Shown here in pieces: positions 7,595-16,193 of a stretch of 49,946 nt of DNA (within the stretch, counting starts at the first letter, position 1; the number at the start of each line of letters is the position of its first letter). The notes beneath the pieces were generated by a model, which was not told the DNA's origin, did not search any database, and worked only from the letters and a program-made list of their open reading frames with translations. The DNA lies in assembly GCA_937872465.1 (NCBI GenBank), contig CALMSR010000019.1, forward strand, positions 1 through 49,946. The letters run 5' to 3'. The position numbers and the translations under genes are program-made. Origin of the DNA: an uncultured Paracoccaceae bacterium (GTDB lineage Bacteria; Pseudomonadota; Alphaproteobacteria; Rhodobacterales; Rhodobacteraceae).

Positions 7595-8290
7595 ATGCCC
7601 GCACCCCCTGACCGCCTGCCCGTCCGCAAGGTGATCGCCGCCCTCGCCTTCGGTCTGGGGGGCGTGGCGATCCTGCTCGCGCTCGGCATCTGGCAGGTCC
7701 AGCGTCTCGCCTGGAAGACCGAGATCATCGACCGCATCGAGACGCGCCTCGCCGCGGATCCGGTGCCGCTGCCCGCCGCGCCCTCGCGCGATGTGGACCA
7801 GTTCCTGCGGGTGCGCGCCACCGGCCGGATCGGCGGCCCGGAGCTGCATGTCTATACCTCCGCCCCGCCGCGCGGCGTGGGCTACCGCGTCATCGTCGCC
7901 CTCGAGCTCGCGGAGGGAAGGCGCATCCTGCTCGACCGGGGCTTCGTGCCGATTGAGGAGAAGGACGCGCCGCGCCTCGAAGGCGAGATCACCGTCGAGG
8001 GCGCGCTGCTCTGGCCGCAGGAAACGGATTACTTCACCAGCGAGCCCGACCGCGCCAAGAACGTCTGGTTCGCCCGCGACGTGGATCTCATGGCCGATGC
8101 CCTCGGGACGGAGCCGGTGCTGCTGGTCGCCACGGCGAGCGACGACCCGGCGGCGCCGATGCCCCTGCCGGTGACGGTCAACATCCCCAACGACCATCTC
8201 GGCTACGCGGTGACCTGGTTCGGGCTGGCACTGGTCTGGGCGGTGATGACAGGCTACCTGCTATGGCGTATCAAGCGCCGCATTGACTGA
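7595..8290 (+). CDS. SURF1 family oxidase assembly protein
   Basis: SURF1 (Shy1) proteins help insert heme A into oxidase subunit I. The product is 231 aa with an N-terminal helix (about residues 11-33) and a C-terminal helix ending near LLWRI. Conserved segments are GYRVIVALEL, RILLDRGFVP and NDHLGYAVTWFGLALVW. I chose the ATG at 7595; a TTG three codons upstream is possible but sits too close to the weak GACGGGAT upstream. It starts 18 bases after the dsbB-like gene and ends 18 bases before thrC. Confidence 0.92.
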   Translation: MPAPPDRLPVRKVIAALAFGLGGVAILLALGIWQVQRLAWKTEIIDRIETRLAADPVPLPAAPSRDVDQFLRVRATGRIGGPELHVYTSAPPRGVGYRVIVALELAEGRRILLDRGFVPIEEKDAPRLEGEITVEGALLWPQETDYFTSEPDRAKNVWFARDVDLMADALGTEPVLLVATASDDPAAPMPLPVTVNIPNDHLGYAVTWFGLALVWAVMTGYLLWRIKRRID

Positions 8291-8308
8291 AGCGAGGCAG
8301 GCCACCCC

Positions 8309-9703
8309 ATGCAATATGTCTCCACCCGCGGCGCGGCGCCGAAGCTCGGCTTCGAGGAGGCGATGCTGGCGGGTCTCGCGCGCGATGGCGGGCTCTACGT
8401 GCCGGAAAGCTGGCCGCGGCTGAGCCCGGCCGAGATCGCCGCCTTCGCCGGCCTGCCCTACGAGGAGGTCGCGCTGCGGGTGATGTGGCCCTATCTCGGC
8501 GGGGCCTTCGCCGAGGCGGAATTCCGCGACATCCTCGCCCGCGCCTATGCCGGCTTCGCCCATCCCGCGCGCTGCCCGCTGCGCCAGACGGGGCCGAACG
8601 ACTGGCTGCTGGAGCTCTTCCACGGGCCGACGCTCGCTTTCAAGGACGTGGCGATGCAGCTCATCGGCCAGATGTTCGAGGCCAGCCTCGGGCGCAGCGG
8701 CCGCCGGCTGACCATCGTCGGCGCCACCAGCGGCGACACCGGCTCGGCGGCGATCGAGGCCTTCCGGGGGCGCGCGGGCGTCGAGGTCTTCATCCTCTTC
8801 CCCGAGGGCCGCGTCTCGGAGGTGCAGCGCCGCCAGATGACCACGCCGGCCGAGGCCAATGTCCATGCGCTCGCCATCGACGGCGATTTCGACGACGCCC
8901 AGGCGCGCGTGAAGGACATGTTCAACGATCACGCCTTCCGCGACGCGGTGGGGCTCGCGGGCGTGAATTCGATCAACTGGGCGCGGGTCCTCGCGCAGGT
9001 GGTCTATTATTTCACCTCCGCCGTCGCGCTCGGCGCCCCGCATCGCCCGGTCAGCTTCACGGTGCCGACCGGCAATTTCGGCGACATCTTCGCCGGCCAT
9101 GTCGCCCGCTGCATGGGCCTGCCGATTGACCGGCTGGTGATCGCCACCAATCAGAACGACATCCTGCACCGCACGCTCGCGACCGGCGCCCATCGCCGCG
9201 CGGCGGTGCGCCCCTCCATGAGCCCCTCCATGGACATCCAGATCAGCTCGAACTTCGAGCGCCTGCTCTTCGAGCTCTACGACCGGGAGGGGTCCGCGGT
9301 GGCGGCCTCGATGGAGGATCTGGCCCGCGCGGGGGGCTTCGAGCTGCCGCAGGGCGCGCTCGGGCAGCTGCGCGACGGCTTCGACAGCGCGAGCGCGTCG
9401 GAGGCGGAGACCGCCGCGGCGATCGCCGCCGCCTGGCGCGAGACCGGGGAACTCGTCTGCCCGCATACCGCGGTCGGGCTCCATGCCGCGCGGCTGCGTC
9501 GCGGCGATCCGGAGGTGCCGATGATCGTGCTCGCCACCGCCCATGCCGCGAAATTCCCCGATGCGGTCGAGGCCGCCACCGCAGAGCGGCCGGCCCTGCC
9601 CGAGCGCATGGCCGATCTCCTGGAGCGGCCCGAGCGCCTGACCCGCGTGCCCAACGAGCTCGCGGCGATCGAGGCGGTGGTCGGCGGGGAGCGCGTGGCA
9701 TGA
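8309..9703 (+). CDS. thrC: Threonine synthase
   Basis: ThrC converts O-phosphohomoserine to threonine using pyridoxal phosphate. The 464-aa length is that of the longer bacterial class. The start (MQYVSTRG) is typical of the family. The PLP lysine is K112 in GPTLAFKDVAMQ, and GATSGDTGSAA, VGLAGVNSINWAR and FTVPTGNFGDIFAG form the cofactor and phosphate sites. The C-terminus overlaps the M16 peptidase start by ATGA, which implies translational coupling. ThrC next to surf1 and an M16 peptidase is a common rhodobacterial order rather than a metabolic link. Confidence 0.97.
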   Translation: MQYVSTRGAAPKLGFEEAMLAGLARDGGLYVPESWPRLSPAEIAAFAGLPYEEVALRVMWPYLGGAFAEAEFRDILARAYAGFAHPARCPLRQTGPNDWLLELFHGPTLAFKDVAMQLIGQMFEASLGRSGRRLTIVGATSGDTGSAAIEAFRGRAGVEVFILFPEGRVSEVQRRQMTTPAEANVHALAIDGDFDDAQARVKDMFNDHAFRDAVGLAGVNSINWARVLAQVVYYFTSAVALGAPHRPVSFTVPTGNFGDIFAGHVARCMGLPIDRLVIATNQNDILHRTLATGAHRRAAVRPSMSPSMDIQISSNFERLLFELYDREGSAVAASMEDLARAGGFELPQGALGQLRDGFDSASASEAETAAAIAAAWRETGELVCPHTAVGLHAARLRRGDPEVPMIVLATAHAAKFPDAVEAATAERPALPERMADLLERPERLTRVPNELAAIEAVVGGERVA

Positions 9704-10962
9704 GCGTCCTGACCGGCCGGCTTCCCAACGGGCTGCGAATCGCGGTCGATCCCATGCCCGGGCTGCATTCGGCGACCGTGGGGATCTTCCTCACCGCCGG
9801 CGGCCGCCACGAGCGCGCCGAGCAATGCGGAGTGGCGCATTTCCTCGAGCACATGGCCTTCAAGGGCACGCCGAGCCGCACGGCGCTGCGGATCGCCGAG
9901 GAGATCGAGGACGTCGGCGGCTACATCAACGCCTATACCGGCAAGGAGATGACCGCCTATTACGCGCGCGTGCTCGAGGCGGATGTCGAGATGGCGCTGC
10001 GCCTCCTGGCCGACATCGTGCTCAACCCGCTCTTCGCCGAGCCCGACATCGAGGTCGAGCGCGGGGTGATCCTCCAGGAGATCGGCCAGGCGCTCGACAC
10101 GCCCGACGACATCATCTTCGACTGGCTCCAGGAATCGGCCTATCCCGACCAGCCCTTCGGCCGGCCGATCCTCGGGCCGGCCGAGCGCGTCTCGGCCTTC
10201 GGGCGCTCGGACCTCGCGGGCTTCGTCGGCGAGCATTACGGGCCCGACCAGATCATCCTCGCCGCGGCCGGAGCGGTGGATGCGGATGCGCTCCATGCGG
10301 TGGCGGCGGATCTCTTCGGCGGGCTCGCCTCCCGCCCCAAGGCCGTGGCACCCGCCGCGCGCTTTGCCGCCGGCGAGCGCCGCGCCTTCCGCGACCTCGA
10401 GCAGGTCCACCTGACCCTCGGCTTCGAGGGCGCCGCGGCGCGGTCGCAGGAGGTCTATGCCGCGCAGCTCTACGCCATCGCCATGGGCGGCGGCATGTCC
10501 TCGCGCCTGTTCCAGGAACTGCGGGAGCGCCGCGGCCTCTGCTACAGCGTCTTCGCCCAGGCCTCCGCCTACGACGACACCGGCCTGATCTCGCTCTATG
10601 CCGGCACCGGCCCGGACCAGATCCGCGAGCTCGCGGAACTGACCATGGACGAGCTGCGCCGGGGGGCCGAGGGACTGGCCGAGGCGGAGATCGAGCGCGC
10701 GCGCGCCCAGATGAAGGCGGGCCTGCTGATGGGCCTCGAAGGCCCCTCCGGGCGGGCCGAGCACCTGGCGCGCCAGCTCGCGATCTGGGACCGGGTGCCC
10801 CCGCTCGAGGAGACGCTGGCGCGCATCGAGGCGGTCACCGCCGCCGATCTCCGGGACTTCGCCGGGCGGCTGATCGGCGGGGCAGGGCCGGCGCTGGCGC
10901 TGCTCGGGCCGATCGCGGATGCCCCGGACCGCGAGGCCCTCGTCAGGCGCCTCGCCGCCTGA
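9700..10962 (+). CDS. M16 family zinc peptidase (processing-peptidase-like)
   Basis: A 420-aa pitrilysin-family protein. The inverted zinc motif HFLEH is at residues 47-51, in GVAHFLEHMAFKGT, and the distal Glu is in VERGVILQEI. The C-terminal domain carries GGGMSSRLFQELRERRGLCYSV, typical of the mitochondrial processing peptidase beta-like branch. It probably cleaves small peptides in the cytoplasm or periplasm. No signal peptide is visible. It overlaps thrC by four bases and lies nine bases before the GNAT gene. Its natural substrate is not evident. Confidence 0.93.
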   Translation: MSVLTGRLPNGLRIAVDPMPGLHSATVGIFLTAGGRHERAEQCGVAHFLEHMAFKGTPSRTALRIAEEIEDVGGYINAYTGKEMTAYYARVLEADVEMALRLLADIVLNPLFAEPDIEVERGVILQEIGQALDTPDDIIFDWLQESAYPDQPFGRPILGPAERVSAFGRSDLAGFVGEHYGPDQIILAAAGAVDADALHAVAADLFGGLASRPKAVAPAARFAAGERRAFRDLEQVHLTLGFEGAAARSQEVYAAQLYAIAMGGGMSSRLFQELRERRGLCYSVFAQASAYDDTGLISLYAGTGPDQIRELAELTMDELRRGAEGLAEAEIERARAQMKAGLLMGLEGPSGRAEHLARQLAIWDRVPPLEETLARIEAVTAADLRDFAGRLIGGAGPALALLGPIADAPDREALVRRLAA

Positions 10963-10971
10963 GGCCGGGCC

Positions 10972-11568
10972 ATGCTGGGCTTCCGCCGTGGCTCCGGGCC
11001 GGTCGTCGAGACGCAGAGGCTGGTGCTGCGCCTGCCCGAAGCCGGCGACCACGAGGCCTGGTCGCGGCTCAGGCGCGAGGGCGAGGCCTTCCTGAAGGAA
11101 TGGGAGCCGACCTGGTCGGTCGATCACTTCAGCCGCAGGGCCTTCCGCAACCGGGTCTACTGGGCCGCGCGCTCCCGCACCGAGGGCCGGGCGCTGGCGC
11201 TCTTCCTGCTGCGCCGCGAGGACGAGCGGCTGCTCGGCGCGATCACGCTGGACAACATCCGGCGCGGGCCGGCGCAATCGGCGACCATCGGCTACTGGAT
11301 CGGGCCGGAGCACGCGCGCCAGGGCTACATGTCCGAGGCGCTGGCGGCGGTGGTGCATCACGCCTTCACCGCGCTCGACCTGAGCCGGGTCGAGGCGGCC
11401 TGCCTGCCCGAGAACGCCGCCTCCCGCGGCCTGCTGGAACGCGCCGGCTTCAAATACGAGGGCGTCGCCCAGAGCTATCTCCAGATCAACGGCCGCTGGC
11501 GCAACCACGTGCTCTACGCCAATCTGCGCGGCGACCGGCGCGGACGCGCGGCGATCGACGGCGAATGA
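10972..11568 (+). CDS. GNAT acetyltransferase, RimJ/RimL-like
   Basis: A 198-aa GCN5-related N-acetyltransferase. ETQRLVLRLPEAGDHEAW is the usual RimJ-type beginning. The acetyl-CoA segment is YWIGPEHARQGYMSEAL, and ENAASRGLLERAGFKYEG closes the fold. The family acetylates ribosomal protein N-termini or small amines; the substrate here cannot be told. The stop overlaps the start of the next gene by ATGA. Confidence 0.9.
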   Translation: MLGFRRGSGPVVETQRLVLRLPEAGDHEAWSRLRREGEAFLKEWEPTWSVDHFSRRAFRNRVYWAARSRTEGRALALFLLRREDERLLGAITLDNIRRGPAQSATIGYWIGPEHARQGYMSEALAAVVHHAFTALDLSRVEAACLPENAASRGLLERAGFKYEGVAQSYLQINGRWRNHVLYANLRGDRRGRAAIDGE

Positions 11569-12998
11569 CCGCCCGCGCGCCGCTCGCGGATGCCGATGCC
11601 GCGCTGCTCGACCGCCTCAGCGCCGCACTCGGCGCGGAGGCCGTGCGCCCCCCCGAGCCCCGCTATCTCGAAGAGCCGCGCGGCCGCTTCCACGGGCGGG
11701 CGGCGGCCGTGCTGCGGCCTTCGGATGCCGGCGCGGTGGCCGCGGCGGTGCGCCTCTGCGCCGAGGCGCGGGTCGGGATCCTGCCGTGGTCCGGCGGCAC
11801 CGGCCTCGTCGGCGGCCAGGTCCACGAGCGGGGGCCGCTGCCGGTCCTGATGTCCTTCGAGCGCATGGCGCGCATCCGCGACCTCGACCTGACCGACAAC
11901 GTGCTCGTGGCGGAGGCCGGCGCGGTGCTGGCCGACGTGCGCGAGGCGGCCCGCGCGGCCGGCCGCCAGTTCCCGCTCTCCCTCGCCTCGGAAGGCTCGG
12001 CGCGCATCGGCGGGCTCCTGGCGACCAATGCCGGCGGCGTGAACGTGCTGCGCTACGGCAACGCCCGCGACCTCTGCCTCGGGGTCGAGGCGGTGCTGGC
12101 CGACGGCACGGTGCTGAACGGGCTGAGCGCGCTCTTGAAGGACAACATGGGCTACGATCTGCGCCACCTGCTGATCGGCTCGGAAGGCACGCTCGGGCTC
12201 ATCACCGCCGCGAGCCTCCGGCTGCACCCGATCCCGCAGGCGACCTCGACCGCCTGGATCGCCCTGCGCTCGCCCGCGGCGGCGCTCGAGCTGCTCGGCG
12301 AGGCGCGCGCGACGCTCGGCAACACGATCTCGGCCTTCGAGCTCATCCACGCCCAGGGCATCGCCTTCCTCGCCGAGGTCCTGCCGCAGGTTCCCCGCCC
12401 CCCGGCGATGGGCTCGGACTGGTTCGTGCTGATCGAGGCCGCCGATGCCGCCGCCGCCCGGGTGCCCGCCCGGCTGGAGGGGGTGCTCGAATCCGCGCTC
12501 GAAACCGGGCTCGCCACGGACGCGCTCGTGGCCCAGAACGAGGGCCAGCGCGCCGTCTTCTGGGGCCTGCGCGAATCCATTCCGGCAGCGAATCGCCTGA
12601 TCGGCGCCATCTCGAGCCACGACATCTCGCTGCCGCCCTCGCGCCTCGTGGAATTCGTCGAGCGCGGCCGCGCGGCCGTGGCGGGGATCGACCCGGCGCT
12701 GCGGATCAACTGCTTCGGCCATCTCGGCGACGGAAACCTGCATTACAACGTCTTCCCGCCCCCGGGCCGGCCGAAGGGCGCCTTCGACCCGATCCGCGAG
12801 GCGGTCAAGACGACGGTCCACGACCTCGCGGCTTCGCTCGGCGGCTCGGTCGGCGCCGAGCACGGCGTCGGGCGGCTGAAGACCGGGGATCTGCTGCGCT
12901 ACGGCGATCCGGGCAGCATCCTCGCGATGCAGAGGATCAAGAACGCCCTCGACCCGCAGGGGATCCTCAACCCCGGCGCCGTTCTCGCGGAGCCTTGA
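11565..12998 (+). CDS. FAD-linked oxidase, D-2-hydroxyacid dehydrogenase type
   Basis: A 477-aa protein of the GlcD/D2HGDH/D-lactate dehydrogenase group. It oxidises D-2-hydroxy acids with FAD. The PCMH-type FAD domain shows LPWSGGTGLVGG and LLATNAGGVNVLRYGN. The C-terminal domain shows the metal-site GHLGDGNLHYN, GAEHGVGRLK and LDPQGILNPG. The length and the GDGNLHYNV form favour D-2-hydroxyglutarate dehydrogenase, but D-lactate or glycolate oxidation cannot be excluded. The ATG overlaps the previous stop (ATGA). A strong hairpin eight bases after its stop probably closes the whole cox-thrC transcription run. Confidence 0.9.
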   Translation: MTARAPLADADAALLDRLSAALGAEAVRPPEPRYLEEPRGRFHGRAAAVLRPSDAGAVAAAVRLCAEARVGILPWSGGTGLVGGQVHERGPLPVLMSFERMARIRDLDLTDNVLVAEAGAVLADVREAARAAGRQFPLSLASEGSARIGGLLATNAGGVNVLRYGNARDLCLGVEAVLADGTVLNGLSALLKDNMGYDLRHLLIGSEGTLGLITAASLRLHPIPQATSTAWIALRSPAAALELLGEARATLGNTISAFELIHAQGIAFLAEVLPQVPRPPAMGSDWFVLIEAADAAAARVPARLEGVLESALETGLATDALVAQNEGQRAVFWGLRESIPAANRLIGAISSHDISLPPSRLVEFVERGRAAVAGIDPALRINCFGHLGDGNLHYNVFPPPGRPKGAFDPIREAVKTTVHDLAASLGGSVGAEHGVGRLKTGDLLRYGDPGSILAMQRIKNALDPQGILNPGAVLAEP

Positions 12999-13005
12999 GC
13001 GAAAT

Positions 13006-13042
13006 GCGCCCCCATCTCCGGGGGGGGGAGAGATGGGGGCGC
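13006..13042 (+). terminator. Hairpin terminator after the FAD oxidase
   Basis: GCGCCCCCATCTC pairs perfectly over 13 bp with GAGATGGGGGCGC across an 11-base loop. The hairpin starts eight bases after the stop codon. There is no T-tract (TCTATCC follows), so the ending may be weak or need Rho, but stem length and position fit a terminator. Confidence 0.7.
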
Positions 13043-13370
13043 TCTATCCAGACTGGAGGGTCTGAGGGTTAGCAAGCAGCTGTTCCGGTTCCGGAACACC
13101 TCCTTTCTGGCGGCAAATGGTTACCAAAAGTTTAACGGATCATGGTTCACTCTCTCTTAACGTGTATTTTTTCACTTTTTGCCGGGTCGGGCCGCCCCAT
13201 CGCTACCGCGGGCACGCGGATAGCGGGTGAACCGACCGTACCGACGATGCATGGACCCGACTTCGGACCCATGCGGCGCGCTCCTCCCGATTTCGCCTTG
13301 GACCGCAACCGGAGGCCATGCTAGGCGGGGTCGAGCGGGCGGCACGCCCCGCGCCCGCCGGTCCCCGCCC
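13043..13370. other. Gene-free stretch with palindrome and AT-rich patch
   Basis: No convincing gene is seen here. It holds the palindrome TGTTCCGG-TT-CCGGAACA at 13081-13098 and then an AT-richer patch at about 13105-13175 (TTACCAAAAGTTTAAC, TTAACGTGTATTTTTTC). The latter could carry a promoter for the following acetyltransferase gene. Clear -35/-10 pairs could not be assigned. Confidence 0.5.
13081..13098. promoter_or_regulatory. 18-bp inverted repeat, possible operator
   Basis: TGTTCCGG and CCGGAACA are perfect complements separated by TT. It lies 39 bases beyond the hairpin terminator and just before an AT-rich patch. That is a plausible place for a dimeric regulator. It does not match the alphaproteobacterial LexA box (GTTC-N7-GTTC). 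The regulator is unknown. Confidence 0.45.
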
Positions 13371-13883
13371 ATGTTCCGGATCCACAAGGAAGAGCCCCGC
13401 GACGGCCCTGAGGTCGAATATCTCTTCGACCTCGCCTTCGCACCGGGACGCACCGCCCTTTCGTCCTACCGCCTGCGCGATTGCGTCGATGCGGTGGCGG
13501 AGCTATGCCTCGTCGCCCGCGACGATTACGACGCGCTGGGCGCCGCGATCCGCTACTGGCCGGTCCGGGTCGGCCCCGGCGGCCCGCCGGCGCTCCTGCT
13601 CGGCCCGGTGGCGGTGCATCCCACCCGGCAGGGCGAGGGCCTCGGCGCCTATCTGATCGGGGAAAGCCTCGAACGGGCGCGCGAGCTCGGCTGGACGCGG
13701 GTGATCCTGGTGGGCGACGAGCCCTATTACCGCCGCTTCGGCTTCACCCATGCCCGCGCCGCCGGCCTGGACTTCCCGCCCCCGACCAACCCCGACCGCC
13801 TGCTGGCGCGCCCGCTGGTCCCCGGCGCCTTCGACGGCATCACCGGATTGGTCTCGCATTGGCTGAGCCTCGCCGAACCCTGA
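13371..13883 (+). CDS. GNAT N-acetyltransferase, YhbS-like
   Basis: A 170-aa acetyltransferase. It starts FRIHKEEPRDGPEVEYLFD and shows LGPVAVHPTRQGEGLGAYLI, the acetyl-CoA pyrophosphate loop. ILVGDEPYYRRFGF is typical of the YhbS/COG3153 group. The substrate is unknown. The ATG at 13371 has no clear ribosome binding site. The frame is open upstream to a GTG at 13227, but that extension is Arg/Pro-rich and not family-like. It converges with ptsP. Confidence 0.85.
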   Translation: MFRIHKEEPRDGPEVEYLFDLAFAPGRTALSSYRLRDCVDAVAELCLVARDDYDALGAAIRYWPVRVGPGGPPALLLGPVAVHPTRQGEGLGAYLIGESLERARELGWTRVILVGDEPYYRRFGFTHARAAGLDFPPPTNPDRLLARPLVPGAFDGITGLVSHWLSLAEP

Positions 13884-13914
13884 GACCGCCGCCCGGACGA
13901 GGGACGCCCCCGGC

Positions 13915-16173
13915 TCAGACCAGGATGCCCCTGTCGCGCAGATATTCCTCCAGCATCGGCCGGACCGTCGCCAGCCCCCGCGAACGGCCCGCCTCGATGA
14001 TCGCCCGGACGGCTTCGAGATCGACCTGCCGCAGGAGCGCCTTGACCGGCCCGATCGAGGCGGGCCGCATGGAGAGGCTGCGCAGCCCCATGGCCGCGAG
14101 CCCGACCGCATCCACCGGCCGCCCGGCATCCTCGCCGCAATAGGAAAGCGGCGTGCCATGGCTGGCGCAGCGGGCGACGATCTGCTCGATGAAGGCGAGG
14201 AAGCTCGCGCTGAGCATGTCGTAGCGCCGCCGCACCAGCTCGTTCTCGCGGTCGGCGGCGAAGAAGAACTGCTTGAGATCGTTGCCACCGATCGAGAGGA
14301 AATCGACCTCCTCGAAGAAACGGTCGGGCGCGAAGGCGAGGCTCGGCGTCTCGAGCATGGCGCCGATCTTCAGGCCCGCCGGCACGCGATGGCCGAGCGC
14401 CTGCTCGCGGGCCAGCTCGCGCAGGGTCAGTTCCCGCGCCTCCTCGAATTCCTCCGCCTCCGCGACGAAGGGATACATGATCTGCAGCGGCCGCCCGCGC
14501 GCGCCGCGCAGGAGCGCCTGGACCTGCATGCGCATGATGCCGGGCCGGTCGAGCCCGACGCGGATCGCGCGCCAGCCGAGCGCCGGATTCGGCTCGTCGT
14601 TGCGCCGCATGTAGGGCAGCACCTTGTCGGAGCCGATGTCGAGCGTGCGGAACACCACCGGCTTCTCGCCCGCCGAATCGAGGATGCGCGCATAGAGCGC
14701 GGCGAGATCGGCGCGCCGCGGCACCGTGGAGCGAACGAGGAACTGCAGTTCCGTGCGGAAGAGCCCCACGCCGATCGCGCCGCATTTCGGCAGGCTCGGC
14801 AGGTCGGCGATCAGCCCGGCGTTCATGTGCAGGGCGAGCGTGACCCCGTCGCGGGTCCGCGCCGGCTTGTCGCGCAGCGCCACATAGGCCGCCTGGGCCT
14901 CGTGCAGCATGTCCACCTTCTCGCGGAAGGCCTTGGCCACGGTCTCCTCGGGGCGCAGATGCACCACGCCCTGGTCGCCGTCGACGAGGATATGGTCGCC
15001 CCCCTGGGCCTCGCGGGTGATGCGCCGGGCATGGATCACCAGCGGAATCGCCAGCGCCCGCGCCACGATCGCCGCATGGCTGCCCACCGAGCCCTCCTCG
15101 AGCACCACCCCGCTGAGCTTGCGGCCGTAGTCGAGCAGCTCCGCCGGGCCGATGTTGCGCGCCACGAGGATCGCATCGTCCGGCAGGTCGCGCCCCTGCG
15201 GCGCCGCGCTGCCCGCGAGCAGCCGCAGCAGCCGGTTGGCGAGGTCGTCGAAATCGTGCAGCCGCTCGCGCAGATAGGGATCGGCGATGCGCGACATGCG
15301 GGCGCGGGTCGCGGATTGCTCCTTCTCGACCGCGACCTCGGCGGCGAGGCCGCTCACGATCGAGGCCTCCATCCGCGTCACCCAGCCCTTGTCGTTGGCG
15401 AACATCCGATAGGCGTTGAGCACGTCGCGATGCTCGCCGGCGGTGGCGAGATATTCCGCCCCGAGCATCTCGTCGACTTCGGCCCGCAGCGCCTCCAGCG
15501 CCGTGCGGAGCCTCGCGCATTCCAGCGCCGGATCGTCGCTGATCGGCTGGCTGATGACGATCTGGGGCTCGTGCAGCACCACGCGGCCCTCTGCGACGCC
15601 CTCCTGGCCGACGAGGCCGCGCACGAAGAACGGGCGGCGGTGCGGCCGGGCGATCTCCATCGGCCCCGGTCCGACGAAGGCGCCGAGCTCCGCCATCTCG
15701 GCGATGACCATGGCCACGACCTCGAGCGCATAGATCTCGTCGTCGCTGTATTCCCGCTCCGTGCGGTTCTGCACCACGAGCACGCCCAGCACCTCGCCGA
15801 GCCGCTGGATCGGCACCCCGAGGAAGGAGGAATAGATCTCCTCGCCGGTCTCGGGCAGGAAGCGGAAGCCGTGGGTATGGGCGGCATCGCGGGTCCGGAT
15901 CGGCTCCGCGCTCTCGGCGATGCGCCCCACGAGGCCCTGGCCCGGCGCCAGCCGCGTGGTATGCACCGCCTCCGGGTTCAGGCCCTCGGTGGCGCAGAGC
16001 TCGAGCGAAAGGTCCTCGCGGCGCAGATAGACCGAGCAGACCTCGGCCACGAGCCCGCGCGCGATCAGCTTGACGATGCGGTCGAGCCGTTCCTGGCCCT
16101 CGCCCGGCTCGGCCATCGCCTCGCGCAGCCGCGTGAGGATCACGCGGGAATCAACCGCTTCCGAAAAGGGCAT
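13915..16173 (-). CDS. ptsP: Nitrogen-PTS enzyme I (EI-Ntr)
   Basis: PtsP transfers phosphate from phosphoenolpyruvate to NPr and starts the regulatory nitrogen PTS. The 752-aa protein has an N-terminal GAF domain (about 20-165), which in the family senses glutamine/2-oxoglutarate. The EI part follows: phospho-His H366 in GSVGSHAAIVAR, then the PEP-binding barrel with LFRTELQFL, MLETPSLA, GGNDLKQFFFAADREN and catalytic C679 in SYCGEDAG. The length fits EI-Ntr (about 750). It lies 20 bases downstream of lysC on the same strand, a rhodobacterial arrangement suggesting co-transcription. NPr and EIIA-Ntr are not in the window. Confidence 0.96.
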   Translation of the reverse strand: MPFSEAVDSRVILTRLREAMAEPGEGQERLDRIVKLIARGLVAEVCSVYLRREDLSLELCATEGLNPEAVHTTRLAPGQGLVGRIAESAEPIRTRDAAHTHGFRFLPETGEEIYSSFLGVPIQRLGEVLGVLVVQNRTEREYSDDEIYALEVVAMVIAEMAELGAFVGPGPMEIARPHRRPFFVRGLVGQEGVAEGRVVLHEPQIVISQPISDDPALECARLRTALEALRAEVDEMLGAEYLATAGEHRDVLNAYRMFANDKGWVTRMEASIVSGLAAEVAVEKEQSATRARMSRIADPYLRERLHDFDDLANRLLRLLAGSAAPQGRDLPDDAILVARNIGPAELLDYGRKLSGVVLEEGSVGSHAAIVARALAIPLVIHARRITREAQGGDHILVDGDQGVVHLRPEETVAKAFREKVDMLHEAQAAYVALRDKPARTRDGVTLALHMNAGLIADLPSLPKCGAIGVGLFRTELQFLVRSTVPRRADLAALYARILDSAGEKPVVFRTLDIGSDKVLPYMRRNDEPNPALGWRAIRVGLDRPGIMRMQVQALLRGARGRPLQIMYPFVAEAEEFEEARELTLRELAREQALGHRVPAGLKIGAMLETPSLAFAPDRFFEEVDFLSIGGNDLKQFFFAADRENELVRRRYDMLSASFLAFIEQIVARCASHGTPLSYCGEDAGRPVDAVGLAAMGLRSLSMRPASIGPVKALLRQVDLEAVRAIIEAGRSRGLATVRPMLEEYLRDRGILV

Positions 16174-16193
16174 CGGCCGTCCGGTCCCCGGTC

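Noticed and set aside
5261..8197. 978-codon minus-strand frame across the cox assembly genes
   Set aside because: Composition is Arg/Glu/His-rich without structure, and five well-recognised genes occupy the plus strand.
9825..11564. N-terminal extension of the FAD oxidase frame through the M16 and GNAT genes
   Set aside because: The frame is open by chance. The family start is at 11565, with ATGA coupling to the GNAT stop.
13082..13097. LexA-type SOS box
   Set aside because: The two GTTC copies are six bases apart, not the 11-base period of alphaproteobacterial LexA sites.
13142..13324. Small 60-codon ORF in the intergenic region
   Set aside because: No ribosome binding site, and its sequence resembles no known small protein. 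The AT-rich start suggests control DNA.
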